Assembly (NCBI RefSeq): GCF_002042965.1
Contig: NZ_MZNT01000016.1
Location: 1 to 64,000 of the forward strand
Source: Paenibacillus sp. 32352
Lineage (GTDB): Bacteria; Bacillota; Bacilli; Paenibacillales; NBRC-103111
Direction of reading: 5' to 3'
Length of the DNA: 64,000 nucleotides
A program made the translations under genes and the position numbers. The notes beneath the pieces are model-generated. The model did no database searches. It was not told the DNA's origin and saw nothing but the letters and a program-made list of their open reading frames with translations. Positions 16,635 to 24,533 of this stretch are shown here, piece after piece; within the stretch, counting starts at the first letter, position 1; the number at the start of each line of letters is the position of its first letter.

Positions 16635-17840
16635 ATGAGTGCAAAACAAGTATCCATCCTATTAGTAGGCATTGGCGGCTACGGTAATACCCATGTCAAT
16701 GAGCTGCTGCGTGCTTATGATGACAGCGACATACGTCCGGTGATTGCCGGTGTAGTCGACGTTTATCCGGAAAAAAGCAACCATTATCAGGCACTTCAGG
16801 AGTTGAACGTTCCCTTTTATACAACGATGGAGGAGTTCTATGCCCATCACAGAGCGGATCTGGCCGTCATCAGTACCCCTATCCAATTTCACTGCAAGCA
16901 AACCTGCCTTGCTCTGGCGAACGGAAGCAGCGTCTTATGCGAAAAACCGATTGCCGCTACGGTACAGGAGGTGCGCCAGATGATGGAGGCACGCGACCGT
17001 TCAGGCAAGTTCGTTGCCATTGGCTTCGACTGGTCCTTTACCCCTCAAATTCAGCAGCTGAAGCAGGATGTCATGTCAGGGCTGTTCGGCAAGCCGGTCC
17101 GTCTCAAAACCGTCGTGCTCTGGAGAAGAACGGACAGCTATTTTTCAAGCGGATGGAAAGGACGGCAAAAGAGCGACCAAGGCGAATGGATCTTGGACAG
17201 TGTAGCTCATAACGCAACGTCTCATTATTTGCATAATATGTTTTACATTTTGGGTTCCAAAACGGATGAAAGCCTGCGTCTGCAAAGTGTGGAGGCCGAG
17301 CTGTACCGTGCGAACCCCATCGAGAATTTCGATACGTGCGCCGTAAGAGTTCAGGGAGAAGGCGGAGTTGAGGTGCTGTTCTACGCTACGCATGCGGTCA
17401 GCCAAAACTTCGGACCTTCTTTTTGCTATGAATTCGAAAATGCCGTCATTACCTATACTTCCGGTCAGAACGGCAACCGCATCGAAGCCGCGTTCAAGGA
17501 CGGAACGGTTAGAGTCTATGAAGCCCGCAAAGCGAGTAAGCTGAGAACCTGCATCCAGGCAGCCGCTTCGGGAGAGGTGGGCATCCCCTGCGGCTTGGAG
17601 GCCGCCTACGCCGAAGTCCTGTGCACCAACGGAATGCTGAGTTCCATGCCGGATATCCACTCGTTTCCCGTTGAAAGTATCCGGCGCGATGAAGAGATCG
17701 GGTTTACGTGGGTGGAGGGACTGAAGGAAGCTCTGCTTGACAGCTATCATCGTTGGTCTCTTCCTTCCGAGCTTGGATACGAATGGGCCGCGAAGGGGAA
17801 CCGGACGGAATTAGGCAACTATCGTGCTTATGTGGGATGA
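16635..17840 (+). CDS. Gfo/Idh/MocA-family oxidoreductase
   Basis: A 401-residue NAD(P)-dependent dehydrogenase-like protein. The N-terminal Rossmann fold shows VGIGGYGNTHV, and the catalytic-region motif CEKPIAATVQEV lies near residue 98. Members act on sugars, inositol or sugar derivatives; the substrate cannot be read. It is expressed alone from its own promoter and divergent from the nag operon. It may process an amino sugar or another carbohydrate, but that rests only on location. The ATG follows GAGGTGAGGAA. Confidence 0.85.
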   Translation: MSAKQVSILLVGIGGYGNTHVNELLRAYDDSDIRPVIAGVVDVYPEKSNHYQALQELNVPFYTTMEEFYAHHRADLAVISTPIQFHCKQTCLALANGSSVLCEKPIAATVQEVRQMMEARDRSGKFVAIGFDWSFTPQIQQLKQDVMSGLFGKPVRLKTVVLWRRTDSYFSSGWKGRQKSDQGEWILDSVAHNATSHYLHNMFYILGSKTDESLRLQSVEAELYRANPIENFDTCAVRVQGEGGVEVLFYATHAVSQNFGPSFCYEFENAVITYTSGQNGNRIEAAFKDGTVRVYEARKASKLRTCIQAAASGEVGIPCGLEAAYAEVLCTNGMLSSMPDIHSFPVESIRRDEEIGFTWVEGLKEALLDSYHRWSLPSELGYEWAAKGNRTELGNYRAYVG

Positions 17841-18018
17841 TGGACAGCCGGGGGAACGATGGTATAGAAAAAAATGTGACACTGCAGGATGATTTTGCGG
17901 AATAAAAATCGGTTGAAGACTGAAATAGAGTTGAAGAAAAGAAGATGAACTGAAAAAGCTGCAGTGGAGAAGTTGCAGTAAAAAGAAGTCGAAGTAAGCA
18001 GCAGCGTAGAACAAAAGA

Positions 18019-18140
18019 GGGAATGGTTGCGGGTGGAGAAGCGATAGCGTCCGCCTTTGAAGCTCGTGTTCCAACCGCTGCAAGCATATAATGAAAGGAA
18101 CACGACTTCAACAGCGGTCGGAATCCTGCAACCAATTCCC
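18019..18140 (+). repeat. Structured repeat, copy 2
   Basis: The outer stem GGGAATGGTTGC (18019-18030) pairs with GCAACCAATTCCC (18128-18140) with one bulge. The inner stem TTGAAGCTCGTGTTCC (18057-18072) pairs with GGAACACGACTTCAA (18097-18111) with one bulge. Between them lie the conserved strands AGCGATAGCGTCCGCC and CAACAGCGGTCGGA. The remainder of 17841-18308 is purine-rich and gene-free, apart from a terminator downstream. Confidence 0.75.
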
Positions 18141-18186
18141 TCCCTTTACACAAATGTCTGCCTACGATTACTTGTATGTAAACCAT

Positions 18187-18213
18187 CCTGGCCCAAGGCC
18201 AGGTTTTTTCTTT
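18187..18213 (+). terminator. Rho-independent terminator downstream of repeat copy 2
   Basis: CCTGGCC-CAA-GGCCAGG followed by TTTTTTCTTTT. It would end transcripts from the upstream oxidoreductase gene, or a transcript of the repeat itself. Confidence 0.85.
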
Positions 18214-18308
18214 TCCCCTACGCAGCTTCATTTTTTCCAATTTCCATCACCATACAGTACAATAAGAAGTACATCTGTACAAAAGATAAGGCATGGGAGG
18301 GATCCGCA

Positions 18309-18980
18309 TTGTACCGCAGAGATTACTTGATGCGAATGATCGAGCAATTTAGCGTATCCATGGGACAAGTCCTGTTTCAAAGACAAAACCGCCGGTTCGC
18401 GGAGGCCATGGAGCTGTTGACGCAAGCGATGAAGCAGCTGCTTGGCTTAAACTCCAAAATGGTTCGGGCGCTGTCCGTCAAGGACATCATTGGACTGCTG
18501 TCGACAAACGGATATTTCGACGTGGGCAAAGGGCTTCTCTTAAGCGATATGCTCGTCGCAGAGGGCGATGTACTGAACGAGGCGGGGGAGGAGAGGGAAG
18601 GGACAGGCTGCCTTCTGAAATCTCTGGAGCTTCTGCTCCATATTCGCCGGATGGAGGAAGCGGAGCAGGGGCTAAGCGATGTGGACGAACGGATCGCCGC
18701 TGTCCTGCCGAAGGTGCAGCATGTTCGGATGACTGCATTCATGAGGGAGGTACTGACGGAATATTACGATGATGCCGGGCTTTTATCCAAGGCGGAGGAC
18801 ATGTTGTTTTTCCTGCTGGAGGACGATCCGGGAAACGCCGCCGCGATGGAACGGGGCATGGCCATGATGGAGCGGTGGCTTAGCTTGCCCCCGGAAGCGA
18901 TCGAGAAGGGCGGCTTAAGCGCGGAGGAAATTCGGGAAAGTTACGATTTACTGAATAAAATGAAGCATTCGGCGAGCTAA
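18309..18980 (+). CDS. Conserved helical protein of unknown function (TPR-like, DUF6483-like)
   Basis: A 223-residue, mostly helical, soluble protein beginning LYRRDYLMRMIEQFSVSMGQ. Paired helices such as LSKAEDMLFFLLEDDPGNAA resemble tetratricopeptide units. It recalls proteins annotated DUF6483 in Bacillales, but this is recognition from memory only. The start is TTG at 18309 with GGGAGGG 7 nt upstream; a longer frame back to 18057 would run through the structured repeat and a terminator, so it is rejected. It stands alone between a terminator and the purine promoter region. No function assigned. Confidence 0.7.
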   Translation: MYRRDYLMRMIEQFSVSMGQVLFQRQNRRFAEAMELLTQAMKQLLGLNSKMVRALSVKDIIGLLSTNGYFDVGKGLLLSDMLVAEGDVLNEAGEEREGTGCLLKSLELLLHIRRMEEAEQGLSDVDERIAAVLPKVQHVRMTAFMREVLTEYYDDAGLLSKAEDMLFFLLEDDPGNAAAMERGMAMMERWLSLPPEAIEKGGLSAEEIRESYDLLNKMKHSAS

Positions 18981-19013
18981 CCGTCATGAATGTTCGGAAT
19001 TGGGAATTGAAAT

Positions 19014-19050
19014 GCGAACTTTATGTTGTCCTTTTTCACATAATGTTCGC
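19014..19050 (+). promoter_or_regulatory. Paired PurR boxes / terminator-like hairpin
   Basis: GCGAACTTTATGT and ACATAATGTTCGC form an inverted repeat matching in 12 of 13 positions, the arrangement of the two PurBoxes (core CGAAC) bound by Firmicute PurR. It lies directly upstream of the purE promoter. The same sequence followed by CTTTTTTTG could terminate transcription from the upstream gene, so both roles are possible. Confidence 0.65.
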
Positions 19051-19059
19051 CTTTTTTTG

Positions 19060-19089
19060 TTGACACAGGGCTTTTATCACTGGTAAACT
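19060..19089 (+). promoter_or_regulatory. Promoter of the pur operon
   Basis: TTGACA (19060-19065) and TAAACT (19084-19089) with an 18-nt spacer. It stands just after the PurR boxes and about 45 nt before the guanine aptamer. Confidence 0.7.
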
Positions 19090-19134
19090 AAAGATGTCAT
19101 CAGACAAGATTCATAGCTGAAAATGTCAAAGTTT

Positions 19135-19201
19135 CTCGTATAATGCCGGGGATATGGCCCGGAAGTATCTACCCAAAAACCATAAATTTTTGGACTACGA
19201 G
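19135..19201 (+). ncRNA. Purine (guanine) riboswitch aptamer
   Basis: The aptamer carries the G-box consensus: CTCGTATAAT, GGATATGG, AGTATCTACC, CCATAAA and GGACTACGAG. P1 pairs CTCGTA with TACGAG. The base before the closing TACG is C (GGAC-TACG), which corresponds to C74 and indicates guanine/hypoxanthine rather than adenine. It sits in the leader of purE and would turn the operon off when guanine is plentiful. Confidence 0.93.
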
Positions 19202-19267
19202 TTAGCGTAATTCATGAAGGTCAGCGCGAAGGCGCTAGGCCTTAGCTTGCGCTTGGGGAATACTCGT

Positions 19268-19319
19268 CGTCCTGCAGATAGCTTGTATATGCATGCTGTT
19301 TGCCGGACGTTTTGTGTTT
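19268..19319 (+). terminator. Riboswitch-controlled terminator upstream of purE
   Basis: CGTCC...GGACG with an inner imperfect stem (GCAGATAGC / GCTGTTTGC), then TTTTGTGTTT. Its 5' arm lies within ACTCGTCGTCC (19262-19272), which is complementary in 10 of 11 positions to the 3' P1 strand GGACTACGAGT (19192-19202). Ligand-bound P1 and the antiterminator are therefore mutually exclusive. Confidence 0.85.
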
Positions 19320-19376
19320 ATAGGGGATTTTAATAATCTGTACCGTCAAAAAAAGCGCATATCACGGAGGTAGGAA

Positions 19377-19862
19377 ATGTCTGCTCTTGTTGGAGTGATT
19401 ATGGGAAGCAAGTCGGATTGGGAAACCATGAAGCATGCATGCGACATGCTGGAAGAGCTGGGGGTTCCTTACGAAAAGCAGGTCGTATCGGCTCATCGCA
19501 CCCCGGACTTGATGTTCGACTATGCGGCTTCGGCTGCGGAACGCGGATTGAAGGTAATTATCGCAGGAGCGGGCGGGGCCGCTCATTTGCCCGGCATGGT
19601 TGCATCAAAGACGGAACTGCCGGTTATTGGCGTTCCTGTGAAAACATCCACGCTGAACGGCTTGGATTCGCTGTTATCCATCGTACAGATGCCCGGCGGC
19701 ATTCCGGTAGCGACGGTAGCGATCGGCCATGCGGGCGCGACGAATGCAGGCCTGCTGGCTGCGCAAATTATCGGAGCCTTTGATCCGGAGCTGCAGCAAA
19801 AAGTACGCGATCGCCGGGAGCGGATTCGCCAATCGGTGATAGAAAGCAGCGTGCTGGAATGA
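19377..19862 (+). CDS. purE: N5-carboxyaminoimidazole ribonucleotide mutase
   Basis: PurE moves the carboxyl of N5-CAIR to give CAIR. The 161-residue class I enzyme shows the substrate loop IMGSKSDWETM, SAHRTP with the catalytic histidine, and GAGGAAHLPGM. The ATG follows ACGGAGG. It is the first gene of the purine operon and overlaps purK by ATGA, as its product chemistry would suggest. Confidence 0.97.
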   Translation: MSALVGVIMGSKSDWETMKHACDMLEELGVPYEKQVVSAHRTPDLMFDYAASAAERGLKVIIAGAGGAAHLPGMVASKTELPVIGVPVKTSTLNGLDSLLSIVQMPGGIPVATVAIGHAGATNAGLLAAQIIGAFDPELQQKVRDRRERIRQSVIESSVLE

Positions 19863-21055
19863 GTCAAGCCGCTGACAGCCGTAACGATGCACCGGTTATT
19901 CGTCCCGGCGGAACCATCGGCGTCCTGGGCGGAGGCCAATTAGGCCGGATGCTCGCCTTGTCCGGACGGGCGATGGGATACCGCTTCGTAACCTTGGATC
20001 CGACTCCTGACGCTCCTTGCGGGCAGGTAGCCGACCGGCAGATCGTAGCGTCCTACGATGATGCCGAGGCGGCCCAGGCTCTGGCAGAGCAATCCGACGT
20101 GATTACTTATGAATTTGAAAATGTCGATGCGGACGTGACCCGGCTGCTAATGGCCGAGTCCTATGTGCCTCAAGGCAGCAGGCTGCTGTATACTACGCAG
20201 CATCGTTTGCGCGAGAAGCGCGCTATCGAAGCGGCCGGCGTACAGGTAGCGCCTTATGCCGAGATCACTAGCGCTGAGCAGCTGCGGGAAGCGGTCGAAC
20301 GCTTCGGTACGCCTTGCGTGCTCAAAACAGCGACCGGCGGATACGACGGCAAAGGCCAATGGGTCATTCGTTCCTTGGACGAGGTGGAGGAAGCCTACGA
20401 CACACTCAGCAAAGCCAAGACCGAGCTGGTGCTGGAACAGTTTATCCATTTTGAGAAGGAAATATCCGTTATCGCAGCCAGAAGTCCCCGTGGAGAAGTC
20501 AAAGCCTTCCCTGCGGCGGAAAATATTCATGTTAACAATATTTTGCACCTATCCATTGTGCCAGCAAGAACAAGCGAAAGCATTCAGCAGGAAGCGGAAC
20601 GGCTGGCTGTTCGCATTGCCGAGTCCATGGACGTCGTCGGTCTGATCGCCGTTGAGATGTTCCTGACGAGGGACGGGCAGCTGTTCGTGAACGAATTGGC
20701 CCCTCGCCCTCATAATTCAGGACACTACACCATGGAAGCATGCGCTACGTCGCAATTCGAGCAGCACGTACGGGCCATTTGCAATCTTCCGCTCGGATCG
20801 ACGGAGCTTTTGACTCCGGTTGTCATGGGGAATATCCTCGGACAGCATGTGGAGCCGCTTCTGGATTGGATCGTCCGGCCTGAGTCGGAGCAAATGCCCG
20901 GAGTTACCGCCAAAGTCCATTTGTACGGCAAGCACGAAGCCAAGCATAACCGCAAAATGGGACATGTGAACGTGCTGGCGGAGTCGGCCGATGCGGCACT
21001 GAAGTGGATAGAGGCTTCAAACATATGGAAAACTAACGAATCAATAGCAGATTGA
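19859..21055 (+). CDS. purK: N5-carboxyaminoimidazole ribonucleotide synthase
   Basis: PurK is an ATP-grasp enzyme that carboxylates AIR to N5-CAIR using bicarbonate and ATP. The 398-residue protein starts with about 20 variable residues before the conserved GVLGGGQLGRMLALSG. ATP-grasp features include ATGGYDGKGQ and NELAPRPHNSGHYT. It starts in the ATGA overlap with purE and supplies PurE's substrate. Confidence 0.96.
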   Translation: MSQAADSRNDAPVIRPGGTIGVLGGGQLGRMLALSGRAMGYRFVTLDPTPDAPCGQVADRQIVASYDDAEAAQALAEQSDVITYEFENVDADVTRLLMAESYVPQGSRLLYTTQHRLREKRAIEAAGVQVAPYAEITSAEQLREAVERFGTPCVLKTATGGYDGKGQWVIRSLDEVEEAYDTLSKAKTELVLEQFIHFEKEISVIAARSPRGEVKAFPAAENIHVNNILHLSIVPARTSESIQQEAERLAVRIAESMDVVGLIAVEMFLTRDGQLFVNELAPRPHNSGHYTMEACATSQFEQHVRAICNLPLGSTELLTPVVMGNILGQHVEPLLDWIVRPESEQMPGVTAKVHLYGKHEAKHNRKMGHVNVLAESADAALKWIEASNIWKTNESIAD

Positions 21056-21072
21056 AGCGGAGGCGGAGAAAG

Positions 21073-22368
21073 TTGATCGAGCGTTATTCAAGGCCCGAGA
21101 TGGCCAGGATCTGGACGGAGGAAAACAAGTTCAACGCATGGCTCGAGGTGGAGCTGTTAGCCTGTGAAGCTTGGGCGGAGCTTGGGGTTATCCCCAAGGA
21201 GGATGTTAAGGAGCTTCGGAAGAACGCGTCCTTCGATATCGACCGCATCTATGAAATCGAGCAGGAAACCCGCCATGACGTTATCGCCTTCACCCGTGCG
21301 GTATCGGAGAAGGTCGGACCGGAGCGCAAATGGGTTCATTACGGACTGACCTCCACAGATGTGGTGGATACGGCATTGGGCTATCTGCTGCGTCAAGCGA
21401 ATGAAATTTTGGAACAGGATATCGTGAATTTTATTGAGATTTTGAAGCAAAAAGCGATTCAATATAAAGACACCCCGATGATGGGGCGCACGCACGGCGT
21501 TCATGCGGAGCCTACGACCTTCGGCTTGAAGATGGCTCTCTGGTATGAAGAGATGAAACGGAACCTGGAGCGTTTCCGCTTTGCGGCCGACGGCGTGCAG
21601 TACGGCAAAATATCCGGAGCGGTAGGCACCTACGCCAACATCGACCCGTTCGTCGAGGCCTATGTTTGCGATAAGCTCGGCACCAACCCGGCTCCGATTT
21701 CAACGCAAACCCTGCAGCGCGACCGTCATGCCGAATATATGGCTACATTGGCGCTGATCGCCACCTCGCTCGATAAGTTCGCAACGGAAATCCGCGCGCT
21801 GCAAAAGAGCGAATTCCGCGAAGTGGAGGAGCCGTTCGCCAAAGGGCAAAAAGGCTCCTCGGCGATGCCTCACAAACGCAACCCTATCGGCTGCGAAAGC
21901 ATCTCGGGCTTATCCCGCGTCATCCGCGGTCATATGATCTCCGCTTACGAGAATGTGACGCTGTGGCATGAACGCGATATCTCGCACTCCTCGGTGGAAC
22001 GGATCATACTGCCGGATGCGACCATTCTTCTGAATTATATGCTGAACCGCTTCGGCAACATCGTGAAGAACTTGACCGTGTTCCCTGAGAACATGAAGCG
22101 CAACATGCAAAGCACCTACGGCGTTCCGTTCTCCGGCCGCGTCATGACCAAGCTGATCGACAAAGGCTTCAGCCGCGAGCAGGCTTACGACACGGTACAG
22201 CCTAGAGCGATGCAGGCTTGGGAAGAGCAGCGCTCATTCCGCGAAATTATTGAGAATACGGCGTCGATTCGTGAAACTTTAAGCCTTGAGGAGATAGAGG
22301 ACTGCTTCAATCCTAGCTGGCATTTGAAGCATGTCGATACGATTTTCAAACGTTTAGGACTACTTTAA
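21073..22368 (+). CDS. purB: Adenylosuccinate lyase
   Basis: PurB works twice in purine synthesis: SAICAR to AICAR plus fumarate, and adenylosuccinate to AMP plus fumarate. The 431-residue protein shows the fumarase-superfamily signature SSAMPHKRNP and the early conserved YGLTSTDVVDTA. TTG at 21073 is the likely start because GGAGGCGGAG precedes it and the protein then begins LIERYSRPEMARIW, as in Bacillus. The upstream frame adds only a basic stretch within the purK 3' end. Confidence 0.96.
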   Translation: MIERYSRPEMARIWTEENKFNAWLEVELLACEAWAELGVIPKEDVKELRKNASFDIDRIYEIEQETRHDVIAFTRAVSEKVGPERKWVHYGLTSTDVVDTALGYLLRQANEILEQDIVNFIEILKQKAIQYKDTPMMGRTHGVHAEPTTFGLKMALWYEEMKRNLERFRFAADGVQYGKISGAVGTYANIDPFVEAYVCDKLGTNPAPISTQTLQRDRHAEYMATLALIATSLDKFATEIRALQKSEFREVEEPFAKGQKGSSAMPHKRNPIGCESISGLSRVIRGHMISAYENVTLWHERDISHSSVERIILPDATILLNYMLNRFGNIVKNLTVFPENMKRNMQSTYGVPFSGRVMTKLIDKGFSREQAYDTVQPRAMQAWEEQRSFREIIENTASIRETLSLEEIEDCFNPSWHLKHVDTIFKRLGLL

Positions 22369-22464
22369 TATATCAATCCGGGTGAGAAGCTTCGTCGGAA
22401 CCGGCCATCTTAGGGAATGACGCACGGCTTTGACAACCCGTATTCCGGGGAGGACCTATCGACC

Positions 22465-23349
22465 ATGGTCTCTACAAAAGCAATTTCAAGTGCCGAGCAA
22501 TATGTCAAAGCGCCTTTGCTTTACAAAGGGAAGGTTCGCGAGCTGTACGATTTGGGAGAGCATTATTTGATCGCCGTCACCGACCGCATCAGCGCCTTCG
22601 ATTGGGTGCTGTCGCCAGCCGTTCCCGATAAAGGCAGCGTGCTCAACAGCCTCAGCAAGTTCTGGTTCGAGCAGACGAAGGATATGGTGCCGAACCATCT
22701 GGTTCATGGCGACGTCGAGAAGCTGGGCGATCTCATTACGGACCGCGAAGTGATGAAGGACCGCTTCATGGTTACGAAGAAAGCGCAGCGCATCGATATT
22801 GAATGTGTCGTTCGCGGCTATATTACCGGCGGCGGATGGCGTCAGTATGAGAAAACAGGCGAGATCAACGGCCACAAGCTGCCAGAAGGCCTACGTAAAA
22901 ACGAACGGTTTCCGAAGCCCATCTTCACTCCGGCGGCGAAGAACGACGTCGGTCATGACGAGGATATCTCCATCGAACGGATGAAGGAGCTGGTCGGCGC
23001 CGAGCTGACGGAACAGCTGGAAGCAAAGAGCATCATGCTGTATGAATTTGCTCGTCAATTCTGTGAAGAGCGCGGCATTATTTTGGCAGATACCAAATTT
23101 GAGTTCGGTCTTATTGACGGGGAAATTATTCTGATTGACGAAATCTTCACCCCGGATTCCTCTCGCTTCTGGGCGAAAGAAAACTTTGCCTACGACATCG
23201 AGATCGACAGCATGGATAAAGAGCCTGTACGGACTTACTTGTCCGGTACCGATTGGGATAAAAACAGCGAGCCGGCTCCGCTGCCCGCCGAGGTCGTCGA
23301 GGAGACGTCCCGCCGCTATAGAGCGATTTACGATCGTTTGGTGAAATAA
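22465..23349 (+). CDS. purC: Phosphoribosylaminoimidazole-succinocarboxamide synthase
   Basis: PurC joins CAIR and aspartate using ATP to give SAICAR. The 294-residue protein contains LLYKGKVRELYDLG at the nucleotide site, VVRGYITGGGW, and IILADTKFEFGL with LIDEIFTPDSSRFW. The ATG at 22465 lies 11 nt after GGGGAGG; an in-frame ATG 48 nt earlier has no such site. At about 294 aa it is the longer form rather than the ~240-aa form of Bacillus subtilis. Confidence 0.96.
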   Translation: MVSTKAISSAEQYVKAPLLYKGKVRELYDLGEHYLIAVTDRISAFDWVLSPAVPDKGSVLNSLSKFWFEQTKDMVPNHLVHGDVEKLGDLITDREVMKDRFMVTKKAQRIDIECVVRGYITGGGWRQYEKTGEINGHKLPEGLRKNERFPKPIFTPAAKNDVGHDEDISIERMKELVGAELTEQLEAKSIMLYEFARQFCEERGIILADTKFEFGLIDGEIILIDEIFTPDSSRFWAKENFAYDIEIDSMDKEPVRTYLSGTDWDKNSEPAPLPAEVVEETSRRYRAIYDRLVK

Positions 23350-23522
23350 TTTGCGTATGTAAAGATTAGCCGGGTCAATGACTAGCCCTGCAAACCATTT
23401 ACAGTCTGAATCATTAGCGGGGCTAAGAGCTCATGAATGCCTTAATGTCCAGCCGGACGGTGCCTGAGCTCGGAAAAGCCCTTGTCATTTACAATTCACA
23501 CTCCAGAGGAGGATTCACCCCC

Positions 23523-23765
23523 ATGTTAAAAGCAACGGTATATGTAACGATCAAACAAAGCGTACTCGATCCGCAAGGGGTTGCAGTACAAGGCGCTCTT
23601 CACTCGATGGGATTTGACGAAGTAGGTAAAGTGCGTGTAGGTAAATACCTGGAGCTGGAGCTTGGTACAAGCGACCGTGCTGTAGCGGAAGAACGGGTAA
23701 AAGCAATGTGTGAGAAGCTGCTTGCGAACACCGTTATTGAAGATTACCGTTACGAATTGGTTTAA
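23523..23765 (+). CDS. purS: Phosphoribosylformylglycinamidine synthase subunit PurS
   Basis: PurS is the small 80-residue bridging subunit of the three-part FGAM synthase. It starts MLKATVYVTIKQSVLDPQG and has the family GKYLELELG segment. The ATG follows AGAGGAGG by 9 nt; the longer frame back to 23433 has no site. It is followed by purQ and purL, the other subunits. Confidence 0.95.
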   Translation: MLKATVYVTIKQSVLDPQGVAVQGALHSMGFDEVGKVRVGKYLELELGTSDRAVAEERVKAMCEKLLANTVIEDYRYELV

Positions 23766-23837
23766 TCCACAGCATCCATTGTTCGGATAGTTTTACGAAT
23801 AGACAGACATCGACCTAAAGTGAAGGAGGAGCACATG

Positions 23838-24533
23838 ATGAATTTCGCTGTACTGGTGTTTCCTGGTTCCAATTGTGATATCGACTGCTACAAAGCGGTA
23901 GAAGAAACGATCGGCCAGCCTGTTAGCTACGTTTGGCATACCGAAACGGATTTATCTCAATATGACTGCATTATCGTTCCAGGAGGCTTCTCCTACGGGG
24001 ATTACTTGCGCTGCGGCGCTATTGCACGCTTTGCTCCTGTCATGAGCGCATTGGTTCAAGCGGCAGAGCAAGGTAAATATATTATCGGCATTTGCAACGG
24101 GTTCCAGATTCTGCTCGAGTCCGGCTTGCTGCCGGGAGCAATGCTTCGCAACGAATCTCTGAAATTCCGCTGCCATGCGGCTATGCTGCAGGTGGAGAAC
24201 ACATCGACTCCATTTACCTGGGAGTACAAACAAGGCGAACTCATCAACATTCCCATCGCGCACGGCGAAGGCAACTACTATTGTGACGATGCGACATTGG
24301 CCGAGCTTAAAGCGAACAATCAAATCGTGTTCCGTTACGAAGCGGGTACGAACCCTAACGGCTCCGTGGACGATATCGCGGGCATTTGCAACAAAAACGG
24401 CAACGTTCTCGGCATGATGCCGCATCCGGAGCGCGCGGTGCATGAGCTTCTCGGTTCAGCTGACGGTAAACGGATGTTCACATCGATCTTGAGCACTTGG
24501 AGGGAAAAACATGGCGCAGCAACTATCGGCTAA
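23838..24533 (+). CDS. purQ: Phosphoribosylformylglycinamidine synthase subunit PurQ
   Basis: PurQ is the glutamine amidotransferase subunit that feeds ammonia to PurL. The 231-residue class I amidotransferase has the nucleophile elbow GICNGFQ and the closing His/Glu of MMPHPERAV. Two adjacent ATG codons (23835 and 23838) follow AAGGAGG; the second, giving MNFAVLVFPGSNCD, has the better 8-nt spacing. It overlaps purL by 23 nt. Confidence 0.96.
   Translation: MNFAVLVFPGSNCDIDCYKAVEETIGQPVSYVWHTETDLSQYDCIIVPGGFSYGDYLRCGAIARFAPVMSALVQAAEQGKYIIGICNGFQILLESGLLPGAMLRNESLKFRCHAAMLQVENTSTPFTWEYKQGELINIPIAHGEGNYYCDDATLAELKANNQIVFRYEAGTNPNGSVDDIAGICNKNGNVLGMMPHPERAVHELLGSADGKRMFTSILSTWREKHGAATIG

Noticed and set aside
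18057..18308. N-terminal extension of the 223-aa protein
   Set aside because: It would be translated through the structured repeat and a terminator; TTG at 18309 has a strong ribosome site.
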